A stretch of 64,000 nucleotides of DNA, from positions 16,273,119 to 16,337,118 of the forward strand of contig ML677351.1 of the NCBI GenBank assembly GCA_007922305.1. The letters run 5' to 3'. Positions 21,906 through 33,307 of the stretch are shown here, piece after piece. Each line of letters opens with the position of its first letter. The first letter of the stretch is position 1. The position numbers and the translations under genes were made by a program. This stretch comes from Dermatemys mawii (lineage: Eukaryota; Chordata; Testudines; Dermatemydidae). The notes beneath the pieces were generated by a model. That model searched no databases. It was not told the DNA's origin and saw nothing but the letters and a program-made list of their open reading frames with translations.

Positions 21906-23119
21906 TAGAAGAATTATATGGTACACAAAAATGCAGTCCCCCTTGGGCAAGATCTTCCTCACCTTACTTTCAACGCTGATTGCAGTTGGTCAGGGTTCAA
22001 AGGTAGCTTAATTTTGTCATTTATCAGTAGAAATACTTCTATTGTCTTGAGGTTAGGATCAGGCCTATGTTATCCTAAATATTAAAACGGCCATTTTCCT
22101 CCCTGATCAATAAAAGCTTTTCACATGAGATGAGAACAGATGGTTCCAGCTCACTTTTAAATCCTGCCCAGCTTGGTTATTACCATATGATTGATGGTGG
22201 TTTAGTGACCTGTGTGGAAAAGTTTCTCAGTCGAATTCCTGGTGGACAGATGCCAGGACACTAATGAAATAAAAATCAGTCTCAGCTGAGAGGCCAAGGG
22301 TTGAATGAGTACTGGGTCTGGATCCAGAACTATCTTTTCAGCCTTAGAGAATATCCCTCCAAAAACAGCACCAACGCATATTTCAAGGCCATGTGGAGAA
22401 CCTTGTACAACTGCTGACCTGTGAATAAAGAACCTATTTCAAATCCCTTTGAGGATAATGGAAGACTTGACAATGAAGTCAGTGGGCTTTGGATCAAACC
22501 CAAAGTGAGGATGGCCATCCATCTATCAAAGATGAGTTAAATTCTATTTTTTTAAAAAATGTGGCGTAAAAACTTCATCTTACAATAAACATTATTTCTT
22601 CATGCCTCAATATCATAAATTAACACCATCATCTTGTACGAGTATTACTTCTCATTTCTCAGTAGAGATATTTCTGATGGCTGTTCTAATTCATTTTTAA
22701 AGCAAATATTCCTCAAGGTAAAGAAAACATTATAATGTAGACCCATCATTGATCCAACCCACCTTTTTCTAATGGTAAAGTTCCTATTGGTTTTGGTATA
22801 CTGTTAGCACCCTTTGTTACCTAACTCTACAATATTTGTGAATTAAGTGCTTCCTTTCAGTCATATACCCCTGCCTCCATTATTGCCTTATTGTTCAAGG
22901 TTCAGATGTATCCATTTCTCTGTACAAACCAAGAAAAACTCCTCCACCTCCCTCCCACTCAGTCCATACCTTTCTCTTTTTTTCATGAAAATAATGAAAA
23001 ACTGTTATTTAACTTTTTTTGAACTCAGATAGACAGAACAATGAGCATGAGAAGTGCATTCTAGTTCAAGTGATACCTGGCAATTACTTCAGCATTTACT
23101 TTGTCTTGGAAGGTTTTTC
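21906..23119. other. Unassigned
   Basis: No gene recognised. A single dispersed-palindrome copy ('tgaagtcagtgggctttgga') is at about 22473-22500; otherwise nothing assigned. Confidence 0.35.
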
Positions 23120-23590
23120 CTCTCAAAATGTAGAGCTACATTCACAAAGGGATGTGGGTGTCTAACTGCCACTCTAGTTGCCTAAATCCAAAATTTAGAT
23201 CCTTAAAACCCCTGCTCAGCTGCTGTCTCCTCTGTAGGTATCTAAGGCCATTGGTAAAGTCCCTTGGCTCCTAAATTTTTGCTAGTGGGCACATGGAAAG
23301 CCACAATAGTCCTGCCACATGGCATCCAGCTCATATGTAGCCCCATAGTATCCTCAAACCAGATGTTTTACACATCTCACTTGCAGGTCCCTATTCAATA
23401 GGCGTGCTCTGAGAACTGATTACATGGATTTTCAGAATTCTTATAATTTGGTGCCAATGTCTTAGCATCAGGAGTATTTGAGGAGGCTCCTAGTGCTGAA
23501 CTCTGGCATGACACTTATTGTGAGCATGAGTTTACAAGAGTGGGAGGAGTGCATAGGGATAATTCCTGTGGAGTTGGAGTTGCCCAGTTT
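23120..23590 (+). mobile_element. Interspersed repeat, class undetermined
   Basis: The block from 'attcacaaagggatgtgggt' through 'gaggaggctcctagtgctg' resembles a repeat I associate with turtle genomes (short 'cctaa' words repeated early). I cannot identify termini, coding region or class. The 102-codon frame at 23478-23786 overlaps it and shows no motif. Confidence 0.35.
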
Positions 23591-25444
23591 TATATCATTA
23601 GCTGTTTTTTTAAAAAAAATAAAAACAACTGTTCATGACTTTGATAACAACAAGACTACTTTCATGAATGTTGAAGATAAATGGCCAGATATCCACCATT
23701 TCCCTACCATCTTTGCAGCTGGGAGTGAGGTTGCCCACCACGTTTTATTGTTTCCCATGGGACTGAAGCTAGGCTGCTTTTGGTGAAGCATGCTGTTCTG
23801 CAAGGAGACAGAGGGAGGTTTCTGTTGGGATCAAATGAATGTGGTGGGGTCAGAACAGGAAAATCTGGAAGGAAAGGAGAGAGACTGAGGGGCAGGTGAA
23901 TGGTAGAGGGAGAGGGAAGAGAAAATAGAATAGATAAGTAGCACCGTATTGAAGGGAAATGAGTGGGGGGAACTGTGGGAAAGGGTGGGGAGGATGGTTT
24001 AGAGGCAGGAGGTGGATGGAAAAGGAATGGTCACTCCCCCACCTCAGAAATTAGTAGACAGTAAGTGGCAAACATGCAGAAGTTGGGAAAATTCTGGTGC
24101 TTTTTTATCAAAAAGTTTTAAAGGATTAAAGCCTGTAGATGAAAGCCATCACTGCCATCCTTGAATAAGCAGTTATTAAGTTGTTCTAGAACTTTATAGC
24201 CACAATTGGACTGTGTGCAGCCAAAAATCCATTAGTAAAACTATCACCTGAGGTATGTTTCCAATTGCTAAACAGCTTGGGCATTATCTGAACCTCTTAT
24301 CCATAAAGCACTTAGACATTATAATTAGATTTTAGAAAGACATGGATTGATTAGCTCTTATCCTCATTTAGGAAATGATACCCCCTCCTGGATCATTGTG
24401 TCTATTTCCACTCATGTCTACAGCTTAGAATCTCATAATATATTTAACTCTGGTCTATCAATACAGTATCTGCAACTGAATAAAATTAAGATTAGAATAA
24501 ACAGGATCCAATAGGTCCTCTAAGCTTTACAGATGTTTTCATGCTGATGCTCAGAGTTCACATGGCTTTGTGCCTCTCTTTCACACAGTAGATTGCATTA
24601 TGATTATTTTGTGCTCCTCAGTTTCCCAGTTGCTAATAATCAAATAGCATCTAATTCAAAACTAGACTCCAAGGCTACATTGCTTCCTTGCATTTGTTGA
24701 GAACTGACTCTTAACTAGAAATATGCAAACTTGTTTCAAACTAATTTTGAACTCACTTGAATGATGAAGTTTTTAAATTTCCATTTGAACCTTGAGTTTT
24801 TCCTTAAGAGAGACTGAGGGAAAAGAGAGAAAGAAACACCCCAATAAATCCTAATTGTAGAGTGGAGAGGAGAAATGCTAGCATTAGATAACAGGAGCCA
24901 AATACTTAAAATGGGGTCTGAAAGTGGCCTTTGTTTTACAGAAGAAATTATTATTTACTAGTAGCATACAGCAGCCTGAATCGGTATCAGGGAGTGCTGT
25001 GATAATATTAAATTATTTGCAAGAGACAATTGTAAATATTTTAATGGCAGCCACTGTATTAAGAACTAGCCATAAAACACTACTGAATGCAGCATTTAAG
25101 TGGGCTAATGATTTCCATATCAGAAGCAGAACATAAATAAGGCATTAATAATCTTGCCCATATGGCACCCATTTTTCAAAGGCTGTACCTCTTTCAGCAC
25201 ATGTAAACAAAGTGGTATAGGTGGCAGAAGAATGTCTAGATGGGCTGGTTGCAAACCCAATTTTTGTGCAAATTGAGTCCTGGAGAGTCCTTTGCTCCTA
25301 GTGGCACCAGAGACCCCAAAGCATTCCTGGCCCCACCCCTTGCTATACCAGAAAAACAGCTGAGTGTGTGTGTATGTGTGTGTGGGTGATTACATATTGC
25401 AAAAGAGTGTCACATCCCCCTTATACCATGGACTGCCTAGTATC
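23591..25444. other. Unassigned; purine-rich near 23800-24050
   Basis: Contains a second A/G-rich tract at 23800-24050 and a (TG)n microsatellite at 25364-25385. No gene was recognised. Confidence 0.4.
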
Positions 25445-26520
25445 CTTGGAGCAATTCTAGATCATAGAGTTATAGAAAAATAGGTGGAAGGGACCTTCAG
25501 AGGTCATCAAGTCAAGGGGTGCTGAGGCAGGATCAAGTAAACTTAGACCACCCTGACAGGTATTTGTCCAACCTGTTCTTAAAAACCTCCAATGACCAGG
25601 ATTCCACCACCTTCCTTGGAAGCCTATTCCAGAGCTTAAATACTACCTTTATAGTTGGAAAAATTTTCCTAATATCTAACCTAAATGTCCCTTGCTGAAG
25701 ATTAAGCCCATTCCTTCTTTTCCTCTTTTTAGTGGCATGGAGAACAATTGATCACCATCGCCTTAATAACATATTTGAAGACTCTTATCAGGTGCCTCCT
25801 CATTTTCCTTTTCTCAAAAGTAAACATGCCCATGTGTGGGGGGTTTTTTTTTTGTTTTTTTTGTTTTTTAAAAAACTTTCCTCTGTAAGTCAGGTTTTCT
25901 AAACCTTTTATCATTCCAACTGGATTCTCCCCAATTTGTCCACACATTTTCTAGAAGTGTGACTCCAGAACTGAACACAGTACTGCAGAGGAGGCCTCAC
26001 CAGTGGTGAGTAGAGTGGGACAATTACCTTTCATGTCTTACATGTGACACTCCAGTTAATATATTCCAGAATTTATATTAGCTTTTTTTTGCAACTGCAT
26101 CATATTGTTGACTCATATTCCCTTTGTCAAAGTCATTTTGAATTCTAATCCTGTCCTCCAAAGTGCTTCCAACTCCTCCAAGCTTGGTGTCAACTGTAAC
26201 ATTTATAAGCATACTCTCTACTCCATTATCCAAGTCATTAATGAAAATATTGCATAGTACTAGACCCGGGGATGACCTCTGTGGGAACCCACCAGACATG
26301 CCCCTGAATTTGACAACAAACCATTGATAACTACTCTTTTAGTACAGTCTTTCAAAAAGTTGTGCGCATACCTTATAGTAATTTCTTCTAAACTGCATTT
26401 CCCTAGTTTTCGAATGTCATGTGGGCCTGTCAAAAGCATTACTAAAAATCAAGATAAATCACATCCACTGCTTCCCCACTAGCCAATACCATCAAGCTAG
26501 TTACTGGGTGAGGGAACCAG
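25445..26520 (-). mobile_element. CR1 LINE, 5'-truncated, decayed reverse transcriptase
   Basis: The 3' end is at left (GGTGGAAGGGACCTTCAGAG). The minus-strand frame at 26078-26299 contains NIFINDLDNGVES, the conserved block just upstream of the catalytic centre in CR1 reverse transcriptase; 25729-25947 contains IKGLENLTYRG and KRKMRRHLIRVFKY from the ORF2 C-terminus. Stops and frameshifts interrupt it throughout. A poly-T/G stretch at 25843-25867 is internal. Confidence 0.88.
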
Positions 26521-27609
26521 ATTGCATTTGGGGTCTCCTGCTCTTAGGAATCCTACCACCTTTGATGGTAGAATAACTTTCATACATCCTTTGATGCACA
26601 TCTTACAAACAACAAGAGCCTCACAACTCCTTTCCTAGTATTGTTTTAGAAACTAGAGTGTTGGTTGTGTGTGGTTATTTTTCTTTGTTTTGTTTGTTTT
26701 GTTTTCCTATGCCAGGAGTTGCATGCACATGATGTGTGCAGGTTAAGCAAACTGTCTTGTGTTTTTGCCTTTTTTAAAACAAAAAAGTAGTTCTCATAGT
26801 ATACACATCAACTTTAATTACTGCTAGCTTGCTACATTTATGAGGATGTTTCTTTTCCACATTCCATTATGCTGATAAACCAAATCAACTTCACCTGTTA
26901 CATTATTAAATATTCCCTTGGCCACTTCAGAGTTGTCAGATGATTGAATTTTTAGTAGAGATTTAATTTAGCATTCTAATAAGCCTGTAAAATGTAAAAT
27001 TTCATTTATAGGAGCATTTACAAATTTTAAACTGAGTATGCCATTTAGAATGACCTGCCTTATGAGACTGGTGGGATCAAGAAGAGATTTAAGACTTCTC
27101 TCCCACTTTTTTTGAGAGAAAATAAAATACCTTTTTCGGTCGATGGCATAGATGAATGTTCTGAATTAGATGTGTAATAGCAAGATTTTATGGAACGATG
27201 GCTCTGATTCAGCAGAGCACTATGGACACACCAAAGTCCATCCTGCTTTTTAGCAAAATCCTTAACCAAGTGCCCATGTCCTTTATTAATTAAGACTCTA
27301 TATGTTCAAATCCTGGCATAGTCAACTCAAGCTCTTCCTTCTTTTAAGGGAAATAGAGTTCCATGAAGTTTAGAATGATGTCTTAAAAACTTGAGGTCCT
27401 GTTCACTTTGTGTATACACTGATTTACCTATGGCACTTCCTGTAAGAATAGGAATTTGTGCTGTTGTAAGTGGCCAAAATAACTTATTCTCCCTACACTC
27501 CTTAGCAGAGATCTGTCTTTTTTTGCTTTTGCACATTACCCCAGAATGGCTCCTTTTAAGTTATGTCATAATGTTGTATTAAATTAAATAATATAATGTT
27601 AAGGGTGCT
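26521..27609. other. Unassigned
   Basis: No gene recognised. TTTG-rich runs occur near 26680-26705. The minus-strand frames at 27060 and 27327 are short and featureless. Confidence 0.35.
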
Positions 27610-28010
27610 AAGGAAAGAAGTCATTCATTGCTGGCACCTCCTAGTGGCCAGGCAGGGTCTGGCAGATCCTCTTTTGTCCTATCCAGAGTGATTATATATG
27701 GCTGCTCCCAGGTGTTGCATCTGCTAGTTCACACTGGGCATTGGGATGCAACAAATTTTGATATTGTGTTAACCTTTCTGAAGTTGATACAGAAGTGTAT
27801 CATGCCATCTGGTTTTGCTACAGAACAATGAGACACCTCCACTCACTGTGCAACTCTTCTACTACTCCCAGGTATAGCATTGCTTGTAATTCCCGCCAGA
27901 CAGTTTACCGCATTTTCTGAGGAAACAGCTGAGGGGTTTCCTGTACCTGCCATCCTGGGTCTGTGGCTATGTGGTGGTAGATCAGGCGGGATTTTCCAGG
28001 TAGAGCTGAA
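27610..28010 (-). pseudogene. Gypsy-type reverse-transcriptase fragment (pol), broken
   Basis: Read on the minus strand with frameshifts, the sequence shows the N-terminal reverse-transcriptase region of a Ty3/Gypsy element: a W/RELQAML...GVVEELHSEW-like block at about 27820-27900, a KPDG-like segment, then a TLD-like motif near 27690. Stops occur within. The catalytic YxDD region and integrase are absent, so only the first part of the RT remains. It lies downstream, in element orientation, of the gag fragment at 28310-29200, fitting one deleted element. Confidence 0.65.
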
Positions 28011-28309
28011 AATACTAAGAGGAAAGACTCAATGTTTCATCTGGACTTTTCGCTCAGGTTGGAGATCCTACCCCATCTGTGTGATCTCAGAACTTGGATC
28101 ATAGATTCCTGGGGACCTAGTTCAGGGTCAGGATGTTAAAGTGTTGTTAGTGGTTCTTCTCTGTCCTTCCAAGTCTTTAGAATGTTAACATGATATAGAT
28201 GGCTTCTTTAGTGGACTTGAGCATTCACTGGCACCCTTATCCAGGTCAGGCCACGGTCCCAGAATCTCACTGCAGTCCTGGTGGATGATTGGGTGTGGCT
28301 CAGTGTAGG

Positions 28310-29200
28310 CTGATTTTACTGGTTGGCCCTCATTTGGGGGCAGACTGGTTCTCTAACCCTGACACACACATTCCTTGACATCCCAGGTCCACAGACATGT
28401 AATTTTTGGTCAGGAGTGCAGCTTTTACCAGAGTCTCAGGCCAGTGCTTCAATACTGAGTCTTGTCCTCTGTGTGAATTGTTCTGCTATTGTTCTACTTG
28501 TCCTCTGTGTGAATTGTTTTACTAAGATCAGCTCTGTTACCTATGCCCTGGATCATGTTTTGGGCTGCAGCCAGCACCAACAGTTTTTCCTTAGCTTCTG
28601 GGCCACCACCTGAGGCTGGGCCCCAGGTGGAACTTTTCTTTCCAAAAGTGACAATGGTAGATTTCTTCTGTAATATCCAAGTAATCCAAAATGGCGGTCT
28701 TGACTCAGAAATATCCCTGTGTGGCCCTAGGGTCTAGTCCCCTGTAGGCAGCCTGAGCCAGTCCTATCAAATATAGGGCCAGCAAAATGTCTCAGTGTGT
28801 GGGGGGACAGGGCACTGTCCCGGTTTTGCCACTTGTTCAAACATAACTAGAAAGGCCACAGGGTCGTGCTCTGCTCCCATCTTTGTAAATTGCATTGGGA
28901 CCATGGGGACAGAAAATAAGTTCAGGGTTCCTGTGGGAGGATTTGTTACAGCCCCCAATGACAGTCTGAATATCAACATCTGTTGGAGAAGGCCCTTCTG
29001 TTGCTCCTGTTATTGTGTAACCAGTTCTTTTATGATCTGCTTCTGGTATTGTAATGGGAGGGCAGCTTGTTGCTGCTGTTGGACAACCATTTGTTGCAAT
29101 AGCTATTGGTGTTCTTGCTTGGTTCTGTTGCTTACCAGTCATCCATTCTAACAGCTTCTCCTTGTCCATCTTTCTGGATAGGCATTGTCTGCCCAAAGGC
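28310..29200 (-). pseudogene. Gypsy (Gmr1-like) gag with SCAN-like capsid domain, broken
   Basis: Minus-strand pieces run in gag order. MDKEKLLEWMTGKQQ (N-terminus) lies in the frame ending at 28837. KMGAEHDPVAFLVMFEQVA follows in the frame 28767-28979. Further on, read through a stop, AILDYLDITEEIY at about 28570-28750 matches the helical core typical of SCAN domains, and LVKAALLTKNYMSVD is near 28350-28430. Such SCAN-like gag capsids are known from Gmr1-type Gypsy elements, from which vertebrate SCAN zinc-finger proteins derive. Frame changes and stops mean no product. Together with 27610-28010 it forms one element missing protease and most of pol. No flanking LTRs were identified. Confidence 0.72.
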
Positions 29201-29639
29201 TGTTAGCTAGTTGAGGGGAGGCAGGGAGGCTGAACTTCACCTCTTCTTTTCAGTCACACTCTTTTAGCAGGGTAAGAGATGTCCATGTTCTCTACCAATT
29301 GTGAAAGAGTTCACTTACTGCAATCTTCAGCAGTACTCACTATTGAAGTTTTTGCAGATCCTTCACAATGAAGAGCACTGCATAAATAAGAGACTTTATT
29401 AGTACTCTTCCCTCAAAGTACACATTGCTTTTATAAACATATATTTTTCTTATGAAATTGAACACTTTGTACTTATTTACCACCGAGGGAACAATACAAG
29501 ACTCTGTGATTAATTTTGTAACCTGACACATTTTACATTTGATTGTGTTGCTTGGTACCTGCTCTGATTACATATTGCAATATGTACCTAATTTTTAGCA
29601 ACAATTATTATATAAAATTCAGCAAATCACCAGAGAGCA
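29201..29639. other. Unassigned
   Basis: AT-rich sequence between the Gypsy and hAT remnants. No LTR or hAT left terminus was found here. Confidence 0.35.
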
Positions 29640-31827
29640 TTCCATAGGTGGAAAGAACTTGAGATGAGACTAAGGTTAAAGGCCACCACAGATGGTCAGA
29701 ATCAAGAAAAGATTTTATTAGTCTCTTTACTGGCAAAAAGTTCTGAAAAGGTTCATTGCCACTGTGAGAATGCTCGCAACCCAAAATCTAGCACTGTGTA
29801 GCACTTCAGATCACCTGTTTGTGCCAAACAATGGAAACTTCCTTAAAACTGTGAAGCTGAGTTTGATGCTGGACTCCAGGGGCATCTAAGAAGAGACACC
29901 ACCCAAAAAATGTACACACACCACTACTCTGGAAAAACTATTCAAAATGAGATCATACAGTTACTGGCAACAAAAGTAAAACAGAAGATTGTGGCAGATC
30001 TGAAGTCAGCAAGATATTACTCTGTTGTTCTGGACTGCACACCTGACATCAGCCCTATGAAACAAATGGCTAATGGTGCGTTTTGTAACAACAACAGAAC
30101 CTAGTGAAAAAATCTCTGTAATTGTGACTGTCAGAGAGCATTTTCTAGAATTTATTGACATTGATGGTACTACAGGAGCTGGTACGACAAATGTGCTTCT
30201 TAAAATGTGGGAAAATATGGGATTGTGATAGCATGAGAGTTCAGGGCTACGATAATGGTGCCAATATGAGAGGAAAGAACAGAGGAGTGCAGACATGGAT
30301 CCGAGAGCTAAACCCATGAGCTTTTTTTTGTCCCATGCAGTTCTCATTCATTGAACTTGGTGGTCAGTGATGCAGCATCAGCTTCTAATGAGGCTACTGA
30401 ATTTTTTAATGTAATTCCAAGCATCTATGTATTTTCCTCCACATCAGCTCATCGATGAAAAATTTTGAAGCAAAATCTGGTAACATCCTCTCTGACAGTG
30501 AAACCACTGAGTGCCACATGATGGGCAATTCGAGTGGAGGTTTTAAAGCCTATCAAACACCAAACTGGGAAGACAGATGATACCATAGTTGCCATTATGG
30601 AGGATAATGCTATGACAGGAATTGTTTGTGGGAGAACAGTGGCAGAGGGAAATGGAATCACCAAAAACATATATAACTACACATTCCTGTGTGGCTTAGT
30701 GTTGTGGTATGGCATACTGTTTGAAATAATTGTTGTAAGCAAGAGACTCCAAGATGATGATCTTGATGATACATCTGGAGCAATGGAACAACTGGACAAA
30801 GCAAAATCATACCTACAGTGTTACCGGTCAGATGAGGGACTTCAAAACTTTCTGAAGAGTGCATAGAAGTTGGCAGAGGAACTTCACACTTAAGCTATTT
30901 TCCCACCCATTCAAGAATATAAGAGTCACCGGAGAAGAAGACATTTTGATTACGAAGCACAGGATAATCCCATAAGAGACCCCAAACAACAATTCAAAGA
31001 TTAATTCTTTAACCAGGTGCTAGATTGTCCAATAAAAAGTTGAAGAACGTTTCATGCAGCTCAAGGAACACAGCAATATATTTGGGATGTTGTATGATAT
31101 TCCAAAACTCCTCACTACACCTGAAGAAGACCTACACCAGCAATGCAGGACATTAGAGACAGTGTTGACACATGAAGACATGAGCAATATTGAGGTGAGT
31201 GATTTAGGTGATGAACTAAAAGTTCTTTCAAGATACATTTCAGCAGCATCAACTCCAAATGCTGTTCTGGAATATATGTGCACAAAGAAGATGGCTACCC
31301 TCTTTCCAAATACTTTTGTTGCTCTGCACATCCTTCTAACACTTTCTGCAACAGTTGCAAGTGGAGAACACAGCTTCTCCAAGCTGAAGTTAATAAAAAC
31401 CACATCTACGCTTCACAATGACACAGGAGAGAGTGGTTGGCCTTGCAACCATCTCAGAAGAGCATGAGCTGGCCCAGACTGTAGACCTTCAGGAAGCAGT
31501 TCAAATCTTTGCAACCAAGAAGGCATGGAAAGCACCGCTTTGGTTATTCAAACAGATAAAAATGCCAATGTTTACTATGCAGACAAGAAAAGTTACATTT
31601 GATGTTCAGGCATTTGAAAGTTAAGTGTTACTTAAAATGTTTAAAAAAGGCATTTTAAGCTCTTAGTTCTCCTTTATTGGGGTAGGTAGCAGAGCAGTAC
31701 CATGAGAGGAGTAAAACAGGAAGAAGGCAGAATTAAGACCTTTCAAAGTTTTGGCCCAAGCAAGGGGGCATGGAGATGTCATTTGAGCTCCCCGCCTTAG
31801 CTGCCAAAATGTTGTGGACCGGCCCTG
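29640..31827 (+). pseudogene. hAT transposase pseudogene (ZMYM1-like / DUF4371 type)
   Basis: Consecutive coding pieces lie in three different frames, so it is disabled. A decayed upstream block reads WKELEMRL-like near 29650. The frame 29910-30104 has IQNEIIQLLATKVKQKI and YYSVVLDCTPDIS, the start of the RNase-H-like region with its first Asp. Near 30240 is GYDNGANMRGK. 30534-30866 covers the central part. 31054-31467 ends with VASGEHSFSKLKLIKT, the hAT C-terminal dimerisation signature, and 31418-31624 supplies the last helix in another frame. The sequence GTTGTGGACCGGCCCTG ends at 31827 and looks like a hAT right terminus. No matching left end was found, so the 5' part is lost or replaced. 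Similar proteins are often labelled zinc finger MYM-type 1-like. Confidence 0.8.
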
Positions 31828-32768
31828 GAGGAGACAAGGTGCTAACGGGGCACACAAATGGTAGCTCAGAATGATAGAGTAAGTGGAAAAACCTCTTTAT
31901 CTTCAACTTATATTCAATCTATAATCAAAAAAGCAATGAAACAAGGAAAGCATCTGTGTGATGGTTTTGGTGCCGAAGAAACTAGAGGTGTGTTAAAAAA
32001 TCCCAAGAGAATTCTCTTCGGTTCTTTCAGGGGGGAGGTTGGTAGTAGTTTGTACCTTGCTAATGTTGTGTGCCTGATTTTGTCACATTGTGTAATGAAT
32101 CAGCAGAATTGTGTGAACCCTGCAGGTTCTGGTCACGAGCTGAACCGGTTGTGTGATTTGCAGGAATTGAAATAATCCAATCCCCATGGGCTTGCTTGTT
32201 CGGGTCAGAATTCAGTAAGTAAAACCTCCAAGGATCTTTCAAGCATTGGGGTTAATAGGGAAGAATGCACAAAGAAGGGAGTGTGAGAAGGATTCAAAAA
32301 GAAGACTGAAGTAAGCATAGGTACTGAGATTAGGAGGGAAGGTGATCAGATTTAGAAGGCAGAGTTGTATTCAGGACAGAGTTTTACTGAGTTTTGATGG
32401 TGAGAGAGCAGAGAGCTGTAGTGCTGAAATTCAACTGTTTCCAGGGATAATTACAGCTAAGTAGATGAAGGGAAATGAGTTTAACAGTGAACTGTCAATA
32501 TATTACGTTAAATTAAAATATGCACAAAATGGAGTCCAAAATTGTTGTAATTCCATTGTTTTGGCTGAAAACACAACAGCTAGAATGGTAAAAAAATTCA
32601 CAAGGCCTTTTTAGGCCTACACTGAAGCTGGGAGCTAGCTTCTCAGCCCCGGTAGACAGATTTGCACTAGTGAAGCTCAAGCAAGTGAACTAAAAATGTC
32701 TGAACAAAGGATTTAATTTCTAAGATGTATACACTTTCAACTGAAAAACAGTTAAGAAAACAACCCAG
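31828..32768. other. Unassigned; short MITE-like tract near 32610-32700
   Basis: The words 'ggcctacactgaagctggga' and 'cactagtgaagctcaagcaa' at 32610-32690 resemble part of a DNA-transposon-derived repeat, but no termini were identified. The rest is unassigned. Confidence 0.3.
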
Positions 32769-33307
32769 ATGAAAAGATGGGAGAGGGATTTGGACAAAAA
32801 AATTGATCTGCATGAATGGGTGTCTGTATGGAAAAGGAGATGTACATTTTCAATCCATGTAGCTCATAAAGAAAAAATGCATAGGTTACTTTATAGATGG
32901 TATTTGACTACTAAGAAGGTACTCTGTTGGAGGGGTTGCAGGGAAAGAGAAACATACTGCTCATGTGACAGTTGTGCCCTGGAATCAGGTTTGGGGAGGA
33001 GATTATTGAAGAGATTCATCTTATGACAAAATGCCAGCTTCCTAGAGGTCCCCTGACTTGCTTACTTAATGCTCCAGTAAAGGACCTACATTTTAAACAG
33101 AACAACACACTAATTTTGTTATTGTTTGCGGCAAGATATTGTATTGCACATTATTGGAAAAATATGATTTCTCTTTCTATGAAACTGTGGTATTGTAAAA
33201 CACAGAATGTCCTTGTAATGGAAAAGCTACTAAATCAAGTTCATGTGCAAGAGAAGAGCCCAAAAAAGAGGATAGGTATTGAGAAAGTGTACACAGAGGA
33301 GGAGTAG
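32769..33307 (+). pseudogene. L1-like LINE ORF2 C-terminal fragment
   Basis: The frame 32769-33026 starts KRWERDLDKKID, then has a basic region and LLYRWYLTTKKV followed by CWRGC. The protein then shifts into the frame of 32972-33307, which continues CPGIRFGEEIIEEI, LLLFAARYCIAHYWK and VLVMEKL. This order (W-rich segment, YRWYLTP-like block, CWR.C...C zinc-knuckle-like motif, AAR..IA..WK) is characteristic of the extreme C-terminus of L1-clade ORF2 in reptiles. A single frameshift near 32970-32995 joins the two parts. No poly-A tail is obvious and the 5' part is absent, as expected for truncated retrotransposition. The clade call is from memory. Confidence 0.72.

Noticed and set aside
28795..29151. 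118-codon plus-strand Cys-rich frame
   Set aside because: Antisense of the Gypsy gag remnant; the cysteines are an artefact of the reverse strand.
30006..30347. 113-codon minus-strand frame
   Set aside because: Antisense to the hAT transposase pseudogene.
31020..31403. 127-codon minus-strand frame
   Set aside because: Antisense to the hAT C-terminal coding region, which has the recognisable motif on the plus strand.
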